From an uncultured bacterium (GTDB taxonomy: Bacteria; Cyanobacteriota; Vampirovibrionia; Gastranaerophilales; Gastranaerophilaceae): a stretch of 64,000 nt of DNA. A program made the position numbers and the translations under genes. The notes beneath the pieces were generated by a model, which was given only the letters and a program-made list of their open reading frames with translations, was not told where the DNA came from and ran no database searches. Below are positions 51,014 through 60,471 of the stretch, piece by piece (positions within the stretch are counted from its first letter, which is position 1; each line of letters begins with the position of its first letter). Where the stretch lies: contig CACYOO010000014.1 of assembly GCA_902776035.1 (NCBI GenBank), positions 1 to 64,000 of the forward strand, given 5' to 3'.

Positions 51014-52838
51014 TTTTTCCTTCTTCCGTATTATTCTCATTACTTTCTCTGAATTGCATTTCATAAAGATGTTTGTATTCACCTTCCGGAATATTCATCA
51101 ATTCTTCATGAGTTCCTAGTTCAACAATTTTACCTTCATTTATGACAGCAATTCTATTTGCGTTTTTTATTGTTGTAAATCTGTGTGCAATTAAAATAAC
51201 AGTTTTGTCTTTAATCAAATTATCCAAAGCCAATTGTACAATAGCTTCTGATTCGTTATCAAGTGCAGATGTTGCTTCATCAAGAATAACAATAGGAGCG
51301 TTTTTAATAATTGCTCTTGCTATTGCAACACGTTGTCTTTGACCACCTGATAATGTTACACCACGTTCTGTCAGTGTTGTGTCTATGCCATTTGGAAGTT
51401 CTGCAATCATTTCATCTAAATGGGCAGAATGAATGGCTGTTTGTAGTTCTTCTTCTGTAGCATTTTTATTTCCCAGCATGATGTTTTCTCTGATTGTTCC
51501 TGAGAATAAGAAATTATCTTGAAATACCATTGCTATATTATTACGTAAATCAGTTATATCAATGGTTCTGATATCAATATCATCTATTTTTAAAGAACCG
51601 GATTTTATATCGTAAAATCTAGGTATCAAATTTGCTATTGTCGATTTGCCACCACCGGAATTACCAACTATTGCAAGAGTTTCTCCTTTTTTAATATCTA
51701 AATTAATATCATTTAAAACAGGAACATCTTTTACATATTCGAAATCAACATGCTCAAATTTTATACCATTATTTACAGGAGGCATTTTAACCGGATTTTC
51801 ACAATTTGAAATTTCCGGTTTGTAATCAAATAATTCAAATACACGTCCCATCGCTACAAATAAATCTTGTAATTGTTGTAATGCTCTGCCTAAAGTTTTT
51901 GTTGGCTTATATAAAAGTAATAACGAAGTTACAAATGAGGCAAAGCCACCGGCTGTCATTTTTCCTGTATAAATAAGGTTTGTACCGTAAGCCAATACTA
52001 TTGCAATACCGACAGATGCAATAGTGTACATAATAGGTGTCATCCACCCTGCACGTTTTACAAGTGCTATATTTACATCAAAAGATTGTTTTAATTCTTC
52101 TTTAAATATACCTAACTGCCTATCTTGTAAATTATATGAAGAAACAATTTTATTTCCGTTATAGGTTTCGTTTAAGTTTGTAGTAATTTTACCACCTATG
52201 ACTATATTTTTATTAGATGTCTTTTTTATCCAATTTCTAATTAAAGCGACAGGTAAAAAAGCAACACCCAAAACCAACACACCAATTAAAGCCAATCTCC
52301 AAGAACTGTAAAGCATAACTGCGATTAAACCTAAAGCACCACATACGCTTGTAATAATATCTTTTATTTTATCAATAATTCCTCTTGATGCAAGATCAGG
52401 GTCTGAAATAAATCTTGCAATAACAATACCGGATGTATTTTCATCATAAAAACTTGAATCCATATAAACAAGACGTTTAAACAAATCTTCTTTGACAGCA
52501 ATCGTAATTTTTTGGCTCGTCCAACTTGTTAGATATTCGTTAAAGTAATTTAAAATACCTTGACCTGCCGCAAATAAAACAATTAAATATGGAATAGCAA
52601 AAGCCATCATTTGATATGAGATTGTAAATCCCCCAAATAATAAATCGTGCTTTCCTATAACATAATCCATATATGGTTTTAGTGCAAATGCTGTAACACC
52701 ATCTAAAAGTCCTATAGGTGCTGCAATTAAAAAACCTAAAATTATCCTAAACATTACGGGTTTTATATATGGAAAAATTCTTTTTAATAGCCATATATAT
52801 CTGTATGAGTTTTGTGCTGTTGTTGCTTGTAGTTTCAT
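51006..52838 (-). CDS. ABC exporter, MsbA-like (membrane and ATPase domains fused)
   Basis: About 610 residues with six membrane helices (LGFLIAAPIGLLDGVTAFAL to the fifth and sixth around 270-320). The nucleotide-binding domain has Walker A GNSGGGKST, the signature LSGGQRQRVAIARA, Walker B IVILDEATSALD and the H-loop HRF. It is likely a lipid A or lipid-linked sugar flippase, or a drug exporter; the sequence cannot decide. It overlaps glyS. The start is ATG 52838; no ribosome binding site is visible. Confidence 0.88.
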   Translation of the reverse strand: MKLQATTAQNSYRYIWLLKRIFPYIKPVMFRIILGFLIAAPIGLLDGVTAFALKPYMDYVIGKHDLLFGGFTISYQMMAFAIPYLIVLFAAGQGILNYFNEYLTSWTSQKITIAVKEDLFKRLVYMDSSFYDENTSGIVIARFISDPDLASRGIIDKIKDIITSVCGALGLIAVMLYSSWRLALIGVLVLGVAFLPVALIRNWIKKTSNKNIVIGGKITTNLNETYNGNKIVSSYNLQDRQLGIFKEELKQSFDVNIALVKRAGWMTPIMYTIASVGIAIVLAYGTNLIYTGKMTAGGFASFVTSLLLLYKPTKTLGRALQQLQDLFVAMGRVFELFDYKPEISNCENPVKMPPVNNGIKFEHVDFEYVKDVPVLNDINLDIKKGETLAIVGNSGGGKSTIANLIPRFYDIKSGSLKIDDIDIRTIDITDLRNNIAMVFQDNFLFSGTIRENIMLGNKNATEEELQTAIHSAHLDEMIAELPNGIDTTLTERGVTLSGGQRQRVAIARAIIKNAPIVILDEATSALDNESEAIVQLALDNLIKDKTVILIAHRFTTIKNANRIAVINEGKIVELGTHEELMNIPEGEYKHLYEMQFRESNENNTEEGKNE

Positions 52839-52962
52839 AATAAAAGTATTATATAACAAATACAATTATTTATAAAGGTATGTTGTATTCACAAAAAAAA
52901 ACTGAGTTAAACTCAGTTGTTTTTAAAATAAGAATAAGGAATAGGAAATTTATTAAAACTTA

Positions 52963-53268
52963 TTAAAAATCAAAATTAAATCTGCTGCCATTTGCAGGTG
53001 ATGCATTATTTAATATTTGATTTGTATTGAATTCTTGTACAGCAAGACTTTCTAATTCTCTTTGTACTGAACCGTCAAATACTTTTTCATTCTTTGCTAA
53101 GTAGCCAAATATACCCGAAACACCTGAAGCTGCAGCTGCACCTTCAGAAATGGTTTTGGAAATTTCTTCTATTGTTCTTTGAGGAATTATATGTTCAGCA
53201 ACAGCTACGTTAAAACCAAACGGTTTCGATGGACGTAAATTATTTAAATTTGTGTTGATATCTGCCAT
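52963..53268 (-). CDS. Small protein of unknown function
   Basis: A 101-residue protein with no signal peptide. It starts MADINTNLNNLRPSKPFGFN, has a Gly/Ala/Ser-rich middle (TISEGAAAASGVSGIFGYLA) and ends SRFNFDF. AAAGGAAA before the ATG and a sigma-28-like promoter upstream support a real gene. It is of the same lineage-specific small type as the genes at 13092, 21552 and 55142. Confidence 0.65.
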   Translation of the reverse strand: MADINTNLNNLRPSKPFGFNVAVAEHIIPQRTIEEISKTISEGAAAASGVSGIFGYLAKNEKVFDGSVQRELESLAVQEFNTNQILNNASPANGSRFNFDF

Positions 53269-53299
53269 AATCTATTTCCTTTAACTACCTACATGTTAT

Positions 53300-53327
53300 A
53301 TATCGGTTCATTCACATTAAAAGTTTA
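53300..53327 (-). promoter_or_regulatory. Sigma-28-like promoter (copy 5)
   Basis: On the minus strand TAAACTTT (53320-53327, 7/8), 12 bp, ACCGATAT (53300-53307, 6/8, near the GCCGATAT form of sigma-D), 31 bp before the ATG of the small gene. Confidence 0.5.
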
Positions 53328-53388
53328 ATGATTTATTTAAAAAGTCATAAAAAAGTTTACAAAATTTTACATTGGTCGTCAAGAAAAA

Positions 53389-55044
53389 TTATTTATGTTT
53401 ATAAATAACGTATGTAAAGTCCCCATTTAAGCGGGTTTCCAAAAAATACTCTTTTTTTACAAATTCACAAAATGGTTTCATGTAATCATCGCAAATCATA
53501 CTAAAGTAGTAATCTTTTGAATTCCAGCTTGTAAAAATTATGTAATTAGGCATGTTGTTTTGATAATGTTTTATTATTGTTTCAGCACCAAATGTTTCTT
53601 CGTATAAAGGTAAAAGTGAATTATAAAAATCATCTGTCTTTGTTGAAGATAAAAAATTTATCATCATCCCTTCAGGTAATATTAAGATTTTATCAGTGCT
53701 TTTAGAGTTTTTATTTATAAATTCTAAAAGTTTAGATGTTGTATTGTAAAATTCTTTTTCTATATATAATTTACCTTTTGATGTTGATATAAGTTTATTT
53801 TTATCTTGAAAGATAAATATTTCAAAACAACAAATTAATAAAGAAACAACTATTATATATATACCTAATTTTTTTGATAATACTTCGTTAATTTTACTTT
53901 TGTATATTGCCATGATAGCGATTAAAAGCAGAGGAAGATAAAAAATTCCGTATGAGTTAATCAAAAGTCCGTTTGTTACTTTTAAACCGGTTAAAATTGC
54001 TGTTACGACGAGAATAAATAATGAAAAATCTGAATAAATTTTTTTTATATTAAAAACGAATGATATAAATAAAATAATTGGTATTGAGGCAAAAAAGCTA
54101 TTCGGAGTATATTTAAAAAATATAAATAATAAAACGAACAAACATGTTGAAAATGATAATATGTTTAATAATTTATACTTTTCTAAATGTTTTATTTCCA
54201 CTGAAAAAAATGTAAATAAAGGAAGTATAAACATAATTCCTGAAAATATTAAAAATGGAATAGTATATTTATGAAATAGTATACCGGAATGCATGTAAAA
54301 ATATTTAAGAGTTTGGGTATGTGTCATTTTATTTATTATTGATAGAAAATTAGTAAAATCATGTACATTCAAACCTTGAATATACAATGTTATTAAACAA
54401 AATTCAGGCACAAGGAAAAAAGATATAACAGATAAAAATATCTTTAAAAAATCAGATTTCATTCTGATAAAAACAGGTATATAAATAAGAATGTACGGTA
54501 TAAATTCATATTTGTTTGCAACTGCAATACCTGCGAATAAGCAACTCAGGTATAAACATAATTCATTCTTTTTATCTATATAATTTATAATAAATAATAA
54601 AGAAATCAGGCATGATAAAAGTCCGTATGTTAAACCAAAAGAATAAGGATATACAAAATTAAAGTTGCCGCATGGCAAAACACATACTGATATAGTAAGT
54701 AGGACTAAAGAAAATGATACAAATTCAGATAAAAACTTTTTTGCTATAAAAAATAGGCATGTAATTATGCCAAACGAACAAAAGCATCCTGCTAATCTTA
54801 AAACATCTAAATGTATTCCAAAAATTTTAAATAATGCTGCATTAAATAAATATGAAAACGGTGCATATATTGAGAATAAATCTTTATATAAAATTTTACC
54901 GTTTAAAATTTCCTGCGGATAGTATGCTTCTCTGCCGCTATCAATTATTAATGTCCCATAACGATAAAAATTAAGGTATATTACTACAAATAAAATACAC
55001 CATAAAGGTATTAGATATTTAAACGAATTATTATATTTTGACAT
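53389..55044 (-). CDS. Polytopic membrane glycosyltransferase-like protein (GT39/PMT-like)
   Basis: About 551 residues with some 12 membrane helices and a C-terminal periplasmic domain. The first loop, DSGREAYYPQEILNGKILYK then SIYAPFSYLFNAALF, has the acidic residue and layout of dolichyl-phosphate-mannose-type (PMT/GT39, ArnT-like) glycosyltransferases. It probably transfers a lipid-linked sugar. The frame extends to a TTG at 55083; ATG 55044 is chosen, with no strong ribosome binding site. Confidence 0.7.
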   Translation of the reverse strand: MSKYNNSFKYLIPLWCILFVVIYLNFYRYGTLIIDSGREAYYPQEILNGKILYKDLFSIYAPFSYLFNAALFKIFGIHLDVLRLAGCFCSFGIITCLFFIAKKFLSEFVSFSLVLLTISVCVLPCGNFNFVYPYSFGLTYGLLSCLISLLFIINYIDKKNELCLYLSCLFAGIAVANKYEFIPYILIYIPVFIRMKSDFLKIFLSVISFFLVPEFCLITLYIQGLNVHDFTNFLSIINKMTHTQTLKYFYMHSGILFHKYTIPFLIFSGIMFILPLFTFFSVEIKHLEKYKLLNILSFSTCLFVLLFIFFKYTPNSFFASIPIILFISFVFNIKKIYSDFSLFILVVTAILTGLKVTNGLLINSYGIFYLPLLLIAIMAIYKSKINEVLSKKLGIYIIVVSLLICCFEIFIFQDKNKLISTSKGKLYIEKEFYNTTSKLLEFINKNSKSTDKILILPEGMMINFLSSTKTDDFYNSLLPLYEETFGAETIIKHYQNNMPNYIIFTSWNSKDYYFSMICDDYMKPFCEFVKKEYFLETRLNGDFTYVIYKHK

Positions 55045-55141
55045 TCTGTAATATAATTTAACAAATAAAAATTTTTTAGGCAATTTTTTTATAAAAAAAT
55101 ACTTATATAAAGAGTAAGGAATTTAACAAGGGTTAGTTTAA

Positions 55142-55507
55142 ATGGCATTACCACAATCGGTTAATTATTTAGCGACAAACGGGATTGTTACTTTTGATGT
55201 TGATTCATATTTGAACATGCCGATGAATGGTTGTAATCCTTGTATGCTTGGTGGTGCTACAATGCCAATGCAGCCGGCAAAGGACACATTTGCTTCAAAA
55301 GCAAAAAGTAAATTATCAGATAAAAATTTCTTAAAAACAGTTGCAGCAGCAGGTATTTCTGCATTATTAATCGGTGTAGGAATATTTAAAGGTAAAAAAA
55401 TTGTTTCTGCTGTTAAAGATTCTAATTTTGCAAAATCTATCGGAACAGCTTTTTCAAGTGTAAAAGGTGCCGTTATGAATTTCTTTGCAAAATCAAAAAA
55501 TGTTTAA
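55142..55507 (+). CDS. Small protein with Cys/Met-rich start and one hydrophobic helix
   Basis: A 121-residue protein. The N-terminal part contains MPMNGCNPCMLGGATMPMQ. A basic stretch and a hydrophobic helix (FLKTVAAAGISALLIGVGIF) come next, then a Lys/Ala-rich C-terminus. It probably associates with the membrane. No signal peptide. It has its own terminator. Function unknown; the MPMQ string also occurs in the small protein at 21552. Confidence 0.65.
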   Translation: MALPQSVNYLATNGIVTFDVDSYLNMPMNGCNPCMLGGATMPMQPAKDTFASKAKSKLSDKNFLKTVAAAGISALLIGVGIFKGKKIVSAVKDSNFAKSIGTAFSSVKGAVMNFFAKSKNV

Positions 55508-55561
55508 TTAAACCAAACCAAACCAAAATAACCAATAAACCAAAAAAGAGAAGCTTAAGAC

Positions 55562-55586
55562 AGACCATTGAAAAATGGTCTTTTTT
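55562..55586 (+). terminator. Intrinsic terminator
   Basis: AGACCATT (55562-55569) pairs with AATGGTCT (55574-55581) around GAAA, followed by TTTTT. Confidence 0.85.
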
Positions 55587-55650
55587 ATTATATGTAGATA
55601 TGAAAAATATTTTATAATATAATGTTTCTAAATTGATTAGGGAGAATATT

Positions 55651-58600
55651 ATGAAGCAGTTTTTAAAAATATTTGGTATATTAGTTGGTTCAGTTGTACT
55701 TATAGCGTATTTATCATTTTTGTTTATACTACCAAATGTAGTTGATTTAAATAAATATAAACCAATGGTACAAAATCTTGTAAAGGAACAAATACCTTTA
55801 AATGTAGATTTTAAAAATCTCAAAATTACTACAACTCCAATGCTTTCAATTGGCGTAAAGGCAGAAGATTTATCGGTCAAATTTGAGGATAATACAACTT
55901 TATTTTCTGCTGATAAGGCAAAATTTAGGATAGCGTTACCAAGTTTGTTATTATTAACGGTAAAAGTTTCAAAATCTGAAATTGATAATCCATATTTGAA
56001 TTTTACAATTGTTGACGGAAAGCAATTTAAAATATTAAAGATTGTAGAAAAAATACTTCAGGAACAAAATTTATCAAATGAAGAAACAACCGAAGAAAAG
56101 GTTGAGGATTATAATATCAATCCTGAATTAATAAAAATAGTAGTTCCTAACTTACAATTTAATAATTATAATATATTAATTACAGATTTGAAAACTTCTC
56201 ATAAATTGCAATTGAAGGGTGAAAAATTAAGTTTAGCATATTATAACGGAAAAACTGCTAAAATAAAAACGAATGCAGAATTCTTAAGTGATGATAAAAA
56301 GAATATAACAGCGGATATTAATATAGATTCTTTTTTACCTCCTTTTGAAAAATCATTGGATGAAGAAGATGACAAACCGGAAAAAGTGGAATTACCTTTT
56401 ATAAACCCTGTTTTAATGTATCAAAGATATAATTTGACATCTGCTATTTCAACAAAATTGAAGATAAGGGAAAAAGAGGGTATTTATAAGATTAATGGTT
56501 TTCTAAATATTGATGATACTGCACTTACGTTAGATAACTATCGACTTCCGAAATGTTATTTTCATGGAATATTTAAAGGTACAAAAGCATATATAGATAC
56601 AAATTTAGCAGTTGCTAAAAATGAGAACTTAGCACTCAAGGGTATGATTAAGTATGATAAAAATGCCAAAATTGCTATGAATGTTAAATCTGATAAAATA
56701 TATTTTCACGATTTAATTAAATTGACAGAAGCATATTTAAATTCATTACATATTAGAAATGATTTAGATTTAATAAAAGGAAAAGGTTATATTGAGGCAA
56801 ATGCAGATATTCAAAGTGATAATAAAAAATTCGTTTCAAACGGTAAAATTTTAGTAAAAGACGGAGCAATTATTAATAAAAATATAAATTTAGGAATAAC
56901 AAATACAAATGCAGAATTTTTATTTGATAATAACAATTTGATTATAAATAATGCTTATACATATATAAATAATGCTGTTTTAAAAGTTAGCGGCAAGATT
57001 GATGAGCTTACGAATGCCAATGTATCAATTACAGCAAATAGTATTCCTATAGTGGGTTTATACAATGCATTTGCACCAATACCTCTGAAACATTCAATTG
57101 CAGTAACTTCGGGTAATATTACTATAAACGGTAAAATTACCGGTAAAGTTCAAAATGCTTTGCTTGAGTCAAAAATAAAACTTACAAATTTTGTAATGCG
57201 TGATAATAAAAATACCTTTAGAGTTAATAATGATTTAGTGGAAATTAATGCAAATATAGATACTCAAAGTCAAAAAGTAAACCTTATCAATACCGGCTTA
57301 AAAGTGTCTGTTCCTGCTACAAATTCAATATTAACGAATAAATCTATAAAGGTGAATATTAATGATTCAAAAATAACTATTCCTGATACAACTTTTAATT
57401 TTAATAATAATTCAGATATTAAAATATCCGGAATAATAGACAGTAAAATAGATGAACCGATATTTAATGTAAAAGCAGATGGTCATTTATCAGCTATGGA
57501 TTTGAAAAAATTTGCAGGACATGAAGCAGCACCGTTTATAAAGGCAAATGGTTCATTACCTGTTACTATGACAATAAATGGTGATACAAAACGTCAAAAT
57601 CTTGTATTTAAGCTTCTTACATCTCCTGCTAATTATATAACATTTACTGATATAGAAAATATGCAAGGTAAAAATTCTGTTTTACAAGCAAAAATAGATT
57701 TCAAAAAGAACAGAATAAAAATAAAAGAAACCGGATTTTACAATCGTTCAACCGTTACTAATACAGATGGAACAATTACTGAGCATTTAGATAAGATAAT
57801 AGGTTTATCCGGTACTATTACAAGATTAAATACTCCAATCCCGTTCATTAATGTTATAAAAATAGATATTCCAAAATCATTAAGAGGTTCTTTGTGTGCA
57901 TTTAGAAATTCCGGCTACACACTTAAAAACGGAAGATTATTTATATTTGGACATTCTAATTCACCTTATTTTAATGGTGAGTTTGAGTTAGATAACTTGT
58001 ATATAAGAGATTTATTAACGAAACTTGATAAGATTGTATTAAGTTTTAATGGAAAAAATTTACATTTTGCAAGCAGTAATTTAAATTTAAATGGTTCTGA
58101 TTATAATTCAAGTTTTGATTTTCCTCTTGAAACATCATCAATCTTAAGAATTAAAAATTTGAATGTTAAATCAAACATGACGGATGTTGACAAATTAATG
58201 ATGGTATCAAAAGCATTATCAAGAAAATTCCCTGCTTCAAACAATTCCTCAAGTGCATCTTCTGCAAAACCGTTACCTGTACGACTTGTAAATGGTCATA
58301 TAAGATTAAACACTATAAAAACAGGTAATATATTGTTGTCTAATACCACTACAAGATTTGGTTTAGTTAGAAGCAGAGTTTTATTGGACAATATAAGAAC
58401 ACATGCATTTGACGGTGAAATTAACGGTAACGTTGTAGTTAATTTAATGAACATGAAAGTTCAATCAAAATTTGAAGGTAAAAATATAAATGTAGATAAA
58501 ATGCTTGTTTCCACCGCAAACTTGAAAAATACATTGACCGGAACTTTATCTTTTAAGTCAGACTTAAACCTTTCCGGTGCGGCTTCCAATTATGAAGAAC

Positions 58601-59535
58601 AGATTAAATCTTTAGACGGAAATATTAATTTTAATGTTAAAAACGGACAAATAGGGCCTTTTGGAAAATTTGAAAACTTTATTTTGGCTGAAAATATAAG
58701 AAATTCTGTATTTTTCCAATCTGCCTTAGGTGGTATTATTAATGGATTAACTTCAATAGATACAACTCACTTTGAAAATTTGCAAGGTATCATATTATTA
58801 AAAGATGGAATTGCTGATTTTAAACCTATAAAAACAAATGGTAATGTATTGACAATTTATATAACAGGAAAATTTGATATTTTAAATAATGTAGCAGACA
58901 TGCAGGTAAGAGGACGATTGGCGTCAATGATTTCAAATATGCTTGGTCCTATATCTAACTTAAACCCTGTAAATTTACTAAAAGTAACACCCGGTTTGAA
59001 TGTTGCATCAGCAAAGATGTTTATGTTATTTACACAACCTGTTACAAAGTCTGAATTAGATAAAATACCTCTATTTAAAACAAAAACTTCTAATTTTAAT
59101 GCAACAAATTTCCAAGTAGTTTTAAACGGAAATGTTGCTAAGCCGTTAAGTTTAGTTAAATCATTTAAGTGGCTTGCATTACAAGACCAAATATCTCTTG
59201 CAAGTTCATTTGTAAATACTCTGCCGGAACCTGAAACAATGACATCAACACTTGGTGAGATGGAAGAAATAGAAAAAGAACAGGAAACAAAAGGTTATAA
59301 GATGAAACATTTGTTCTCAAGAAAAGAAGATAAATTGAGAGAACAAAGTAAACTTGAAACTCAAAAAGCACTTGAAGAAATGGCAAAATCAGGTAATACA
59401 AGTGTTAAACAACTTGAACAAGATTTACAACAAAATGTAAAAGAAGTAAATACTGTTAATACTACACAAACATCAGAAGAAAAAATACAGGGTATTGAAG
59501 AAAATAAAACACCTGAAAAAAATTCTGAAAAATAA
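55651..59535 (+). CDS. AsmA-like giant envelope protein
   Basis: A 1,294-residue protein anchored by one N-terminal membrane helix (IFGILVGSVVLIAYLSFLFI). Long beta-rich repeats and a C-terminal AsmA-type domain follow (LSFKSDLNLSGAASNYEEQI, then LDGNINFNVKNGQIGPFG). AsmA/TamB-type proteins span the periplasm and carry phospholipids to the outer membrane. The last 100 residues are a charged, probably coiled tail (MEEIEKEQETKGYKMKH). TAGGGAG before ATG 55651 decides the start. It supports a diderm envelope. Confidence 0.85.
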   Translation: MKQFLKIFGILVGSVVLIAYLSFLFILPNVVDLNKYKPMVQNLVKEQIPLNVDFKNLKITTTPMLSIGVKAEDLSVKFEDNTTLFSADKAKFRIALPSLLLLTVKVSKSEIDNPYLNFTIVDGKQFKILKIVEKILQEQNLSNEETTEEKVEDYNINPELIKIVVPNLQFNNYNILITDLKTSHKLQLKGEKLSLAYYNGKTAKIKTNAEFLSDDKKNITADINIDSFLPPFEKSLDEEDDKPEKVELPFINPVLMYQRYNLTSAISTKLKIREKEGIYKINGFLNIDDTALTLDNYRLPKCYFHGIFKGTKAYIDTNLAVAKNENLALKGMIKYDKNAKIAMNVKSDKIYFHDLIKLTEAYLNSLHIRNDLDLIKGKGYIEANADIQSDNKKFVSNGKILVKDGAIINKNINLGITNTNAEFLFDNNNLIINNAYTYINNAVLKVSGKIDELTNANVSITANSIPIVGLYNAFAPIPLKHSIAVTSGNITINGKITGKVQNALLESKIKLTNFVMRDNKNTFRVNNDLVEINANIDTQSQKVNLINTGLKVSVPATNSILTNKSIKVNINDSKITIPDTTFNFNNNSDIKISGIIDSKIDEPIFNVKADGHLSAMDLKKFAGHEAAPFIKANGSLPVTMTINGDTKRQNLVFKLLTSPANYITFTDIENMQGKNSVLQAKIDFKKNRIKIKETGFYNRSTVTNTDGTITEHLDKIIGLSGTITRLNTPIPFINVIKIDIPKSLRGSLCAFRNSGYTLKNGRLFIFGHSNSPYFNGEFELDNLYIRDLLTKLDKIVLSFNGKNLHFASSNLNLNGSDYNSSFDFPLETSSILRIKNLNVKSNMTDVDKLMMVSKALSRKFPASNNSSSASSAKPLPVRLVNGHIRLNTIKTGNILLSNTTTRFGLVRSRVLLDNIRTHAFDGEINGNVVVNLMNMKVQSKFEGKNINVDKMLVSTANLKNTLTGTLSFKSDLNLSGAASNYEEQIKSLDGNINFNVKNGQIGPFGKFENFILAENIRNSVFFQSALGGIINGLTSIDTTHFENLQGIILLKDGIADFKPIKTNGNVLTIYITGKFDILNNVADMQVRGRLASMISNMLGPISNLNPVNLLKVTPGLNVASAKMFMLFTQPVTKSELDKIPLFKTKTSNFNATNFQVVLNGNVAKPLSLVKSFKWLALQDQISLASSFVNTLPEPETMTSTLGEMEEIEKEQETKGYKMKHLFSRKEDKLREQSKLETQKALEEMAKSGNTSVKQLEQDLQQNVKEVNTVNTTQTSEEKIQGIEENKTPEKNSEK

Positions 59536-59543
59536 AATATGAA

Positions 59544-60368
59544 CTACTTATTATCGGTAGTATTGTTATCTGTATTTTCTATATTTTTAGAAAGTCCCAT
59601 TTGAATGCTGACATTTTGCAAAAATTCTTTTGTTGATTGTACAGCCATATCAAATTGTTTTTGAGTTATTTCATTCCAATTCGGTTCATTTTCTCTTGTT
59701 ATTTTACCAAGTTCTTTTGTTGCTGTAAAATTGTCAGCAAATAATTTCATAGAGTTTCTTGGTTCAGTATTTGATGTTTGACAATTTTTAGTAAAAGTAT
59801 CTAAATTATCTTCTGCAAATTTTTCGTAATCAGTATGTATTTTTAAATCTACAGCTTTGCCAATTGTAGATGTTTCTTCAATGTGTTGCGGCTGAGTTAT
59901 ATCCTGAAGAAAATGGCATGCTCTTGCGGCATTTTGTATTGCAAATTCTTCATCCTCATCTTCAATTGCTGTATCCATTATTTCTATTTGGTCTTCGTAG
60001 GCAGCTTTTGCATTATTTCTGCCATTGTAATCCATAAAGCTTACACCGTCGGTATTGAATATTTTTTTAAAAATATTAGTTACGCTGTTTGCTACAGGAG
60101 TATTTAAAAATCCAAGTTTATTAAGGTTAACGGACTCTTTAACAAATTCATCATTTGAAAAGTTTTTTTCAGGTATTTTTTCTCCAAAATAAAAATGTTT
60201 ATTTGCTAAAAAACCTATATCGTCATGGTCCGGACGTTGTACGTAATCTTCAAGGGTATTTCTATATTTTTCAAATTGAGGCAAATCTTTTATAGCTGCA
60301 GACATAATCTGTCTATGCGTTTCACAGCTCCAGCCAAAATTTATACTGTTGTTACCTTGTATTTTCAT
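59544..60368 (-). CDS. Zinc-dependent phospholipase C-like protein
   Basis: A 274-residue protein with the full zinc-ligand pattern of bacterial phospholipase C (PF00882 type): W13 and H18 in FGWSCETHRQI, the aspartates in RPDHDD (47-50), and H58 in NKHFYFG. H152, D156 and H162 lie in CHFLQDITQPQH, and H178 and E182 in IHTDYEKF. Secreted relatives have a signal peptide; none is seen here, only a 12-residue lead. A longer frame begins at TTG 60386. The last 20 residues are Asn/Asp/Thr-rich. Confidence 0.78.
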   Translation of the reverse strand: MKIQGNNSINFGWSCETHRQIMSAAIKDLPQFEKYRNTLEDYVQRPDHDDIGFLANKHFYFGEKIPEKNFSNDEFVKESVNLNKLGFLNTPVANSVTNIFKKIFNTDGVSFMDYNGRNNAKAAYEDQIEIMDTAIEDEDEEFAIQNAARACHFLQDITQPQHIEETSTIGKAVDLKIHTDYEKFAEDNLDTFTKNCQTSNTEPRNSMKLFADNFTATKELGKITRENEPNWNEITQKQFDMAVQSTKEFLQNVSIQMGLSKNIENTDNNTTDNK

Positions 60369-60471
60369 GTTTTCTAACCTATACAAGTATTTTAAATGTC
60401 CTGAAAAAAATTATTGCTAAAATATAAAAAATTTTTTACTATTGTTTACATAGCATCAAGAATTATTAAAA

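Noticed and set aside
55060-55141. Sigma-28-like promoter before the small gene at 55142
   Set aside because: TAAAAATT is present but no GCCGATAA-like box lies 11-12 bp downstream.
30730-60368. Shared I(S/N)FG string near the N-termini of the transglycosylase and the phospholipase-like protein
   Set aside because: Four residues are too few to claim a sorting motif from two proteins.
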